Part shown: positions 8,095 through 14,532 of the stretch, one piece after another
Numbering within the stretch: position 1 is the stretch's first letter
Layout of the letters: each line of letters begins with the position of its first letter
Assembly (NCBI GenBank): GCA_026126105.1
Contig: JAHCJV010000053.1
Span: 1-38,304 of the forward strand
Direction of reading: 5' to 3'
DNA from: Enhydrobacter sp.
GTDB taxonomy: Bacteria > Pseudomonadota > Alphaproteobacteria > Reyranellales > Reyranellaceae
Length of the DNA stretch: 38,304 bases
Made by a program: the position numbers and the translations under genes
Notes under the pieces: model-generated
The model's database searches: none
The model's input: only the letters and a program-made list of their open reading frames with translations
What the model was told of the DNA's origin: nothing

Positions 8095-8961
8095 TCAAAA
8101 AACTGGAGGCTGGATGCCCAAGACGTCGAGATCGGTCGTCAGGTCGGTGAAACGGGGACCGAGCGTCGCGATGAGGTCGGCAGTCATTATCTCGGGCGTC
8201 TTGGCTTCGAGTGTTGCGACAGGGCGTGGCTGGCCGAATAGCAAGATCTCTCGTCCGCGCACGCCGAGGAGCTGCCCGGTAATATCCCTGGCTGCCGGTG
8301 TGCACAATGCCGTCACCAGATGGGCGGCATGCTCGTCGCCGGTAGCGCGCTCGATGGCGCCAGTCGCGCGCGTGGCGGCAATCGGCGCCACGGCGTTCAC
8401 GGTGATCTGCTCCGGCGCGAGCTCCATCGCGGCCACGCGAGTCAGGCCGAACAGGCCCGCCTTGGCGCCGGCGTAGGCGGCCTGATCGAAGGCGCCGTAA
8501 AGGCCTGCGGTCGAGACCATGTTGACGATACGGCCGCCCCGGCCCTTGTCGCGCATCACGGCAGCGGCCGCGCTGATCAGGTAGAACGGGGCCGAGAGGT
8601 TGTTTCGGATCACCGCATCCCAGTCGAGCGGATCGAGGCCGAAGACAGGGGCGTCGCGGCGGATGGCAGCATTGTTCACCACGATGTCGATGCTGCCGAA
8701 AATTCTCATGGCCGTCGTGACGAGTTGCCGCGCGACGCCGGGCGAGGCGATCGACTCGGTGAAGGCGATCGCCCTGCTGCCAATCCCCGCCGCGACCTCG
8801 CGTGCCAGGCCAGGATCGGCGCCCTCGCCGGCAGCCGAGCAGCCGACATCGGCGACGACGACGCTCGCGCCGTGAGCGGCGAGGGACTCCGCGATGGCGC
8901 GGCCGATGCCGCGGCCGGCACCGGTGACGATCGCCGTCCGGCCCTCCAGCACGTCCGTCAC
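8095..8961 (-). CDS. SDR family NAD(P)-dependent oxidoreductase
   Basis: Classical short-chain dehydrogenase on a long side at 288 aa. The cofactor motif TGAGRGIGRA lies near residue 13. NNAAIRRDAP holds the structural asparagine, VNMVSTAG the catalytic serine, and AAYAGAKAGLFG the YxxxK pair. A C-terminal extension of about 45 residues follows the usual SDR end (from GREILLFGQ onward), as in some (3R)-hydroxyacyl-CoA dehydrogenase-like SDRs. The start is GTG at 8961 with GGGAG 7 nt upstream. Its GTGA overlaps the TGA of the reductase gene by 4 bp, so the two are coupled. It probably oxidises a hydroxyl intermediate; substrate unknown. Confidence 0.92.
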   Translation of the reverse strand: MTDVLEGRTAIVTGAGRGIGRAIAESLAAHGASVVVADVGCSAAGEGADPGLAREVAAGIGSRAIAFTESIASPGVARQLVTTAMRIFGSIDIVVNNAAIRRDAPVFGLDPLDWDAVIRNNLSAPFYLISAAAAVMRDKGRGGRIVNMVSTAGLYGAFDQAAYAGAKAGLFGLTRVAAMELAPEQITVNAVAPIAATRATGAIERATGDEHAAHLVTALCTPAARDITGQLLGVRGREILLFGQPRPVATLEAKTPEIMTADLIATLGPRFTDLTTDLDVLGIQPPVF

Positions 8962-9950
8962 AGGTCTGCTCCCGTCTTCCGACCGGCCTGCGCCATCTCG
9001 GCGGCGGTGTAGAAGGCGTCGGCATGGATATCGACGCGCCGCATGCCGCGCCGCTCGAACAACATCGTCGCCGCTTCGACCAATGCGGGCGGCCCCGCGA
9101 GGTAGGCCTTGCAGCCATCGAACGAGGTGAAGTCGGCTGCGACTGCGTCGTGCACCAGACCCGTTCGATGGCCACCGCTCGCGCCGTTGCTTACCACCGG
9201 CGTGAAATGGAAATTGGCGTGCTTGGCCGCCAAGGCCACAAAATGCTCGTCGAGATAGAGATCGCGCGCGGTGCGGACGCCGAAATAGAGATGGATGTGC
9301 TGGGGCAGCGCGAGGGCGAGCGCCTGCTCGACGATCGACTTGATCGGCGCGAGGCCCGAGCCGCCGGCGACGGCAATGATCGGGCCGCGATGGCTTTCGC
9401 GCAGGTAGGAGGTGCCGAACGGGCCCTCGACGCGCACCGCGTCGCCGAGCGTCAGCCGGTCGCGGACATAGGCGCTGGTCGCGCCTCCCGAGCCGTGGCG
9501 GACATGGAACTCGAGCGCCGGATCTCCCGCTACATTAGCCATCGAATAATCGCGCGGCGGGCAGCCGGCGAAGGTCACCGAGGCAAACTGGCCGGCCGAG
9601 AAATCGAACGGTCCGCCCGACACGATGCCCAGCCGGATGCGCTTGATGTCGTGCGTGGCGTCGTCCAGGCCGATCACCCGGCACGACAGGACGCGGCGCG
9701 GATGGGTGACGAGGTCGTGTTCCTCGATCCAGGCGACCTCGCTGTCGGCGCGCGGCACTGCGCGGCAGGCCAGGATCAGGCCGCGCGCCTTCTCGTCGTC
9801 GCCGAGTGCGAACTCCGAATAGCCCGCCATCGCGACGTCGCCCGCGACGAGCCGCGACTTGCACGCGCCGCAATTGCCCGACTGGCAGCCGAATGGATAG
9901 TCGATTCCCGCGTCGAGCGCGGCATCGAGGATCGTGGTGCCGGCCGGCAC
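8958..9950 (-). CDS. 2Fe-2S / FAD / NAD(P)H electron-transfer reductase (dioxygenase-reductase type), 5' end uncertain
   Basis: Single-chain reductase passing electrons from NAD(P)H through FAD to a plant-type 2Fe-2S cluster, as in BenC-like oxygenase reductases and CDP-6-deoxy-glucoseen reductase. The cluster cysteines are C22, C27, C30 and C62 (numbered from GTG 9950). The FAD motif is RDYSMAN and the nucleotide motif VAGGSGLAPIKSI. The coordinates are a minimum. In-frame sequence just upstream (RVRVLQAGRTID) is the expected first strand of the ferredoxin domain, so the true start lies about 15-20 codons earlier. A perfect ribosome site and GTG exist at 10016-10003 but in another frame (see findings). 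It heads the minus-strand catabolic run. No oxygenase partner is encoded in the window. Confidence 0.85.
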   Translation of the reverse strand: MPAGTTILDAALDAGIDYPFGCQSGNCGACKSRLVAGDVAMAGYSEFALGDDEKARGLILACRAVPRADSEVAWIEEHDLVTHPRRVLSCRVIGLDDATHDIKRIRLGIVSGGPFDFSAGQFASVTFAGCPPRDYSMANVAGDPALEFHVRHGSGGATSAYVRDRLTLGDAVRVEGPFGTSYLRESHRGPIIAVAGGSGLAPIKSIVEQALALALPQHIHLYFGVRTARDLYLDEHFVALAAKHANFHFTPVVSNGASGGHRTGLVHDAVAADFTSFDGCKAYLAGPPALVEAATMLFERRGMRRVDIHADAFYTAAEMAQAGRKTGADL

Positions 9951-10123
9951 GTCGATCGTACGGCCGGCCTGAAGGACGCGAACTCTGGGTATCTGCTTGC
10001 TCCACGGACAGCCTCCGTCTGCCAGACTCTGGCCATGACCCGCAAGCCGCTCGATCGGCTTTCGGGGGCCGAAACCCGCGCTCGATGTTCTGCGGGAAGA
10101 GGTGCACTTTGCGGCGCCATCGC

Positions 10124-10129
10124 TATAGT
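10124..10129 (+). promoter_or_regulatory. Candidate -10 box (TATAGT) of the PaaI thioesterase gene
   Basis: TATAGT matches five of six bases of the -10 consensus and ends 9 bp before the ATG at 10139. That puts the transcript start within a few bases of the start codon. No good -35 is visible. No Shine-Dalgarno sequence lies between, so the mRNA may be leaderless or nearly so. Confidence 0.35.
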
Positions 10130-10138
10130 CCGCGTCCC

Positions 10139-10609
10139 ATGAGTTCAGCCCATCCCGACTTTGCCCATATCGACCTCGATCAGGTCACCGACCAGGATCT
10201 GCTCGAGCTTCTGAAGGCCACCGCGCCGGAGGCGTCCAGGACGCTGAACGGTGAGCTGCTCGACATCGATTCGGCGCGCGGCATCGCGCGCTTCCGCTTC
10301 GAGATCGTACCTGCCTTCTGTCATTCCCAGGGCAGAATCTGCCAGGGCGGCTTCCTGACCGGCATGGTCGACACGGCGATGGCGAATGCCGCCATCGCCA
10401 AGGGCAGGATGTCGGTCGCCGTCCCGACCCTCGAGCTCAAGATCAGCTTCTTCGAGGCGATGGGGCCGGGCATCGTCTTTGCCGAGGGCAGGGTCATGCG
10501 CTGGGGCGGCAGCGTCGGCTTCCTCGATGGCGACCTGAAGGACGAAAAGGGCCGCCTGATCGTTCACGCGACGTCGACCATCAAGATCGTGCGGCCGAAG
10601 AAGGCGTGA
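10139..10609 (+). CDS. PaaI family thioesterase (hotdog fold)
   Basis: A 156-aa hotdog-fold acyl-CoA thioesterase of the PaaI/YbgC group. Typical blocks are CHSQGRICQGGFLTGMVDTAMANA, spanning the helix start with the Q/G signature and the active-site aspartate, then VPTLELKISFFEAMGPG and GRVMRWGGSVGFLDGDLKDEKG. The ATG at 10139 gives normal family length; the frame stays open far upstream but without family similarity. No ribosome site precedes it and a TATAGT box ends 9 bp upstream. It is divergent from the reductase gene and converges on the deacetylase gene 23 bp away. Release of a free acid from a CoA thioester is likely; the acyl group is unknown. Confidence 0.9.
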   Translation: MSSAHPDFAHIDLDQVTDQDLLELLKATAPEASRTLNGELLDIDSARGIARFRFEIVPAFCHSQGRICQGGFLTGMVDTAMANAAIAKGRMSVAVPTLELKISFFEAMGPGIVFAEGRVMRWGGSVGFLDGDLKDEKGRLIVHATSTIKIVRPKKA

Positions 10610-10613
10610 GCTT

Positions 10614-10645
10614 GTCGTCCTGAGCCTCGCGTTCAGGATGACGAC
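10614..10645. terminator. Imperfect hairpin at the thioesterase/deacetylase convergence
   Basis: GTCGTCCTGA (10614-10623) pairs with TCAGGA (10633-10638) and CGAC (10642-10645), leaving a three-base bulge. The right arm includes the deacetylase stop codon. No T tract follows on either strand, so this is only a possible bidirectional terminator. Confidence 0.3.
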
Positions 10646-11520
10646 ATAGAAAGCCAGTGCTCGGCGATCTGGCGGCGCGTGGCGAACCAGACGGCGCCCT
10701 TCTGCCTCATATGGCCGACGATGCGGTCGAGCGCGGCGATGCGTCCGGGCCGCCCGATCATGCGCAGATGCAGGCCGATCGACATCATCTTCGGCTGCCG
10801 CTCGCCTTCGTTCCACAGCGTGTCGAAGGCATCGCTCGTGTACTCGGCGAAGTCGCGCGCCGTCACGAAGCGGTGGAAGCCCTGGTGATAATGCATGTCG
10901 TTGGTGTCGAAGCTGTACGGGATCACCAGATGCTTGCGCCCCGAGATCTCGGCGTAGAAGGGCAGGTCGTCGGAGTAGTCGTCGCTGTCATAGAGGAAGC
11001 CACCTTCCTCGATCAGCAAGCGGCGCGTGTTGGGCGAGGGGGTGGAGCGCGTGTGCCAGCCGACCGGACGATGGCCGGCGATCGCGGTCAGCACTTGCAC
11101 CGTTTTGGCGATTGCCTCGCGCTCCTGCGCCTCTTCCATGTGCGCGTGCTTCTCCCAGCGCCAGCCATGGCAGGAGATCTCGTGACCGCGCTTCACCGCA
11201 TCCTCGATCAGCCACGGCGAGAGCTCGGCCGCCTTGCCGCAGGTGCTGACGGTTGCCGGCACGCCCAGCCGCTCCAGCGTGTCGGCGATGCGCCACCACG
11301 CAGCCTTGGTGCCGTATTCGAAGTGCGATTCCATGCAGCGGTCGGGCACGCTCGCGACCTCGTCGGTGACCTCGTAGACCTTCTCGTTGAAGGCATCGCC
11401 CGCGGAGAGCGACATCTCGGCGCCCTCCTCGAAGTTGATGACGAAGGAGACCGCGACCCGCGCGCCGCCCGGCCAGTTCGGGTTGGGGGGCGTGTGGCCG
11501 TAGCCCTTCAGGTCACGCAT
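10633..11520 (-). CDS. Polysaccharide deacetylase family protein, PuuE allantoinase-like
   Basis: NodB-fold metal hydrolase of 295 aa. It matches the PuuE/cofactor-independent allantoinase branch rather than true chitin deacetylases: FVINFEEGAE replaces the usual FDDG motif, and CMESHFEYGTKAAWWRI, STCGKAAEL, HEISCHGWRWEKH and GWHTRSTPSPNTRRLL follow. Histidines in SCHGW and near IGLHLRMIGRPGR are probable metal or active-site residues. It lacks a signal peptide, so it is cytoplasmic, which fits a small-molecule amidohydrolase. Its ATG lies inside the end of the racemase gene: ATGCGTGA shares 8 bp with that stop, implying coupling. Opening of a cyclic amide such as allantoin or a hydantoin is an inference from family and neighbour. 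Confidence 0.9.
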   Translation of the reverse strand: MRDLKGYGHTPPNPNWPGGARVAVSFVINFEEGAEMSLSAGDAFNEKVYEVTDEVASVPDRCMESHFEYGTKAAWWRIADTLERLGVPATVSTCGKAAELSPWLIEDAVKRGHEISCHGWRWEKHAHMEEAQEREAIAKTVQVLTAIAGHRPVGWHTRSTPSPNTRRLLIEEGGFLYDSDDYSDDLPFYAEISGRKHLVIPYSFDTNDMHYHQGFHRFVTARDFAEYTSDAFDTLWNEGERQPKMMSIGLHLRMIGRPGRIAALDRIVGHMRQKGAVWFATRRQIAEHWLSMSSS

Positions 11521-12268
11521 CCTTGTGACCGATCACATCGGCGAGCGCCTTGCTCAACCCCGTCGAGTCTTTCGGCCCCGGCCGGCGATAGGTGCCGACG
11601 GTGGCCTTGCGCGGATTGAGACGAACGAGCCCCTCGGCCATCGTCACGGCGGCCTGGATGCCGTCGACCAGCGGCACCGGCACTCGGTCGCGGAGCTTGG
11701 TGGCGAGCCCGGCGAGCGGCGCCCCGGCCAGGATCACGACGTCGGCGCCGTGGTCGCTCACGGTCTTGTTGGCGAGGTCGACGAGCAGCTGCTCCATCTC
11801 GTCCGCCACGGCGTTTATGTTGGTGAACTGGCTGTCGAGCATGCGAATGGCGGCGCACCTCCCGGAGAGGCCGTGCCAGGCGACGATCTCGGCGAACCAC
11901 GGCTCCAGCGCCTTGGCGAAGCTCACGATCGCGAAGGAGCGGCCGAGCGTGCAGGCGACCAGCATCGCCGCTTCCGCCATGCCGACGATGGGGAAGTCGA
12001 ACAGCTCGCGCGCCCCGCCGAGCCCGGGATCGCCGAACGCGGCGCAGATCGCGGCATCGAAGGTGCCGCGCTTTTCCGCCAGCATCTCGAGCATGACGGC
12101 GCTGCCGATCGCGGCTTCCGCGCGCGTGGCGATGTAGGGCACCCCGCGTGGCGCGGTCATCGGGATCAGCTCGGTCCCGGCGCTGGCGACCAGCCGGGCG
12201 GACGCGACCAGCCGGTCGGTGACGCCGGTCGAGGTGTTGGGATTGGCGATCAGGATTTTCATTGTCAT
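11513..12268 (-). CDS. Aspartate/glutamate racemase family protein (hydantoin/allantoin racemase-like)
   Basis: Cofactor-independent two-cysteine racemase fold, 251 aa. The N-terminal ILIANPNTSTGVTDRL and the blocks TAPRGVPYI, AAFGDPGL and VVILAGAPLAGLA match the HyuE/HpxA hydantoin-allantoin racemase group. The usual cysteine positions look altered: FDAAICAAFGDPG has a Cys three residues before the canonical position, and GADVVILAGAPLAG has Ala where Cys is common. Racemase activity is therefore not certain; a decarboxylase or isomerase of the same fold is possible. ATG 12268 and ATG 12262 are both possible starts, neither with a strong ribosome site. It overlaps the PuuE-like gene by 8 bp and is first in that two-gene operon, downstream of a long palindrome. 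Confidence 0.85.
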   Translation of the reverse strand: MTMKILIANPNTSTGVTDRLVASARLVASAGTELIPMTAPRGVPYIATRAEAAIGSAVMLEMLAEKRGTFDAAICAAFGDPGLGGARELFDFPIVGMAEAAMLVACTLGRSFAIVSFAKALEPWFAEIVAWHGLSGRCAAIRMLDSQFTNINAVADEMEQLLVDLANKTVSDHGADVVILAGAPLAGLATKLRDRVPVPLVDGIQAAVTMAEGLVRLNPRKATVGTYRRPGPKDSTGLSKALADVIGHKDA

Positions 12269-12294
12269 TTCACTCGTGAGCTTCCGAAAAGGAT

Positions 12295-12368
12295 CAGTGT
12301 CATCCCGAGCGCAGTGAGGGATCTATGCGTCAGTCCATCGATCCCTCGCTGCGCTCGGGATGGCACTG
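12295..12368. repeat. Long imperfect palindrome (29-bp arms, 16-nt loop)
   Basis: Arms 12295-12323 and 12340-12368 are inverted copies differing at two of 29 positions. The core CATCCCGAGCGCAGTGAGGG is of a kind recurring between genes in many GC-rich bacteria. It lies 26 bp upstream of the racemase start, so in an RNA it would form a very strong cruciform or hairpin. It is most likely a dispersed intergenic repeat; a terminator or regulatory role is open. Confidence 0.75.
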
Positions 12369-12469
12369 TGCACTGATTGGTCGAGATGCGGGAATGGTGG
12401 ACATCGTTGTCACAGCCTCCTTGCCAGAGCGCTCAAGACTAGGTGAACCCATTGCATTCTTGGTGCATG

Positions 12470-13096
12470 TTATTGGCGATTGCCGAAACCAAAGATGCAA
12501 TTTCCCGGTCGTCCAGGCATATGTAGGCAGGTAGCCACGGCTTCCTCCCTGACAGAGCATTGACGAAAATCGTCGGTCGCCGAAAAAGCGGCATATTCCG
12601 TCCAAGTCGCGTAAGAGGAAATGACTGTCGGAATGTTGAGGGGAAGAGCAAAGGCCCGCCTATTCGGCTCAACAAGTAAGACCGTAATCTTGTCGTGCGC
12701 CCAATTCCAGCATACGGGGCGCTCGAGATTATAGAGTCCAATGGTGTCGAGAGCCCGACTTGAGAATTCGAGTCCACCGCTTCCTGCCGAGGTCAAACAG
12801 ATATAGCGCCAACGGACGGGCAAGCCCCGAAAATCAATGCTGCCGTCACCATTGATCTTTATTGTGCCTAGTGCTCGCGTTTCCAATCCAATAATCGATG
12901 GATTCGTGACAGAGCCGCCAATATCGCACGTGGCGTCGAGCAATGTCGCCCAGAATGGCCGGTCAGGTTCTGAGCGATTTGCGGCGGTAAATGCCGCTAC
13001 AATGAGCCCTCCCATTACAAGCAACGCTAAGCCGCATACAACGATGACCAAGACCCATCGGCTACTGAAGACAGCTCGGTCCATCAACGATGCCAT
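12470..13096 (-). CDS. Hypothetical single-pass membrane protein in a low-GC patch
   Basis: I do not recognise this family. From the ATG at 13096 it is 208 aa: a short N-terminus, one hydrophobic segment at about residues 14-36 (VLVIVVCGLALLVMGGLIV), then about 170 mostly polar residues likely outside the membrane. That part contains several cysteines (ATCDIGG, RYICLTS, PVCWNWAHD, RQCSV, ATCLH, NCIFG), which could form disulfides. Frame usage is less GC-biased than in its neighbours, suggesting recent transfer. A TTG at 13165 would add 23 residues, but a candidate promoter at 13134-13139 lies downstream of it and favours the ATG. No clear ribosome site is visible. Possibly real, but unsupported by homology I can recall. 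Confidence 0.5.
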   Translation of the reverse strand: MASLMDRAVFSSRWVLVIVVCGLALLVMGGLIVAAFTAANRSEPDRPFWATLLDATCDIGGSVTNPSIIGLETRALGTIKINGDGSIDFRGLPVRWRYICLTSAGSGGLEFSSRALDTIGLYNLERPVCWNWAHDKITVLLVEPNRRAFALPLNIPTVISSYATWTEYAAFSATDDFRQCSVREEAVATCLHMPGRPGNCIFGFGNRQ

Positions 13097-13389
13097 GCAC
13101 AAGGATTTCAGCCATATTTGAGGCAAGCTGGGAAGTATAATTGTGTTCCCAGTCGCAACTAACAATCCGCAGTGTCCTGTGCATCGGTGATGGTTCGATG
13201 CGGCTGCCCGTGGCGCTGCCTATTGGCGCGTGCGGTACCGTCGTCTTCGATTTGTCGCAGAGTTCCATGTCCGAAACATCCGCCGGTCACTGTCGGCGGA
13301 TATCGCGCCAAACGCTTCGCCCGCACCGCGAGCTTGGTATAGGCGTACTCACCTCCTTGTGCTCTTCTGACATTTTAGCAGGAGGCCCC
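13097..13389. other. Divergent intergenic region, low GC, upstream of epoxide hydrolase
   Basis: About 290 bp without a convincing gene. It holds the dyad described at 13128-13152. TATAGG at 13336-13341, with TTCGCC 16 bp upstream, is a weak promoter candidate for the epoxide hydrolase. The GGAGG for that gene is at 13381. Confidence 0.5.
13128..13152. promoter_or_regulatory. Operator-like perfect dyad over a -10 box
   Basis: CTGGGAA (13128-13134) and TTCCCAG (13146-13152) are perfect inverted arms around 11 bases. The centre contains TATAAT on the plus strand (13136-13141) and TATACT on the minus strand (13134-13139). On the minus strand the latter would start a transcript about 30 nt before the ATG at 13096. 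A symmetrical site over a -10 box is the classic layout for a dimeric repressor, but no regulator gene is adjacent. Confidence 0.45.
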
Positions 13390-14532
13390 ATGACCAAAGC
13401 GATCACTCCCTTTCGCATTTCCGTTGGCGACGACGTGCTCGCCGACCTGAAGTCGCGGTTGCGCAACACCCGCTGGCCCGAAGCCGAGCCGGTCGGCGAC
13501 TGGAGCCAGGGCGTGCCGCTGAAGTGGATCGAGGAGGTCTGCCGCTACTGGGCCGACGGATACGACTGGCGGGCGCGCGAGGCGCTGCTCAACTGCTTCT
13601 CGCAGTTCACGACGCGGATCGACGAGCTCGACATCCATTTCCTGCACGTGCGCTCGCCCCATCCCGAGGCGCTGCCGCTGATCATCACCCACGGCTGGCC
13701 GGGATCGGTCGTCGAGTTCCACAAGGTGATCGAGCCGCTGACGAACCCGACGGCGCACGGGGGCAACGCCGCCGATGCGTTCCACGTGATCTGTCCGTCG
13801 CTGCCGGGCTTCGGTTTCTCGGCCAAGCCCAGAACGACGGGATGGGGAGTGGATCGCATTGCTGCAGCGTGGGCCGCGCTCATGGCCCGCCTCGGCTACA
13901 CACGCTACGGCGCGCAGGGCGGCGACTGGGGTTCCGCCGTGACGACGTCGCTCGGCGCGCAGGATGCCGCTCATTGCGCCGGCATCCACATCACGCTCGC
14001 GATGGGTGCGCGACCGGCGGTCAGCGGCGAGCCCACGCCGGAAGAGGCGCGCGCGCTGAAGGGAATCAAGTATTACGCCGACTGGGATTCGGGCTATTCC
14101 AAGCAGCAATCCACCCGGCCGCAGACCGTGGGATACGGCCTGACCGATTCGCCGGCCGGGCAGGCCGCCTGGATCCTCGAGAAATTCTGGGCGTGGACGG
14201 ACTGCAACGGCCATCCCGAGAACATCCTCACGCGCGACGAGCTGCTCGACAATGTGATGCTCTACTGGGTGACGGCCACGGCGACCTCGTCGGCACGGCT
14301 CTACTGGGAGAGCTTCGGCCCGGAGCGGCGCAAGCTGCACACCGTCACGATACCGACCGGCGTTGCGGTGTTCCCCAAGGAGATCGTCGCGCCCGTGCGC
14401 CGCTGGATGGAGGGCAGCTACACCGACATCCGTCATTGGAGCGAGATGACCAAAGGCGGTCACTTTGCCGCCTTCGAGCAGCCCGAGCTGTTCGTCGGCG
14501 ACGTTCGGGCCTTCTTCCGCTCCCTGCGCTAG
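13390..14532 (+). CDS. Epoxide hydrolase (alpha/beta hydrolase with EHN N-terminal domain)
   Basis: A 380-aa hydrolase of the microsomal/juvenile-hormone epoxide hydrolase type, adding water to epoxides through a covalent ester. The EHN domain (residues about 3-110) starts ITPFRISVGDDVLADLKSRL and includes RWPEAEP. The oxyanion motif HGWPGS is at 101. The nucleophile is D179 in GAQGGDWGS. The acid-pair histidine is H358 in TKGGHFAAFEQPE. PSLPGFGFSAKP is another family block. GGAGG lies 4-5 nt before the ATG. It stands alone, divergent from the low-GC gene. Its stop shares a CTAG with that of the convergent acyl-CoA ligase gene. Epoxide substrate unknown. Confidence 0.94.
   Translation: MTKAITPFRISVGDDVLADLKSRLRNTRWPEAEPVGDWSQGVPLKWIEEVCRYWADGYDWRAREALLNCFSQFTTRIDELDIHFLHVRSPHPEALPLIITHGWPGSVVEFHKVIEPLTNPTAHGGNAADAFHVICPSLPGFGFSAKPRTTGWGVDRIAAAWAALMARLGYTRYGAQGGDWGSAVTTSLGAQDAAHCAGIHITLAMGARPAVSGEPTPEEARALKGIKYYADWDSGYSKQQSTRPQTVGYGLTDSPAGQAAWILEKFWAWTDCNGHPENILTRDELLDNVMLYWVTATATSSARLYWESFGPERRKLHTVTIPTGVAVFPKEIVAPVRRWMEGSYTDIRHWSEMTKGGHFAAFEQPELFVGDVRAFFRSLR

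Noticed and set aside
5887..8241. A 784-codon plus-strand open frame
   Set aside because: Antisense to the M81, hydrolase and SDR genes; its Arg/His/Gly-rich composition is typical of GC-rich shadow frames.
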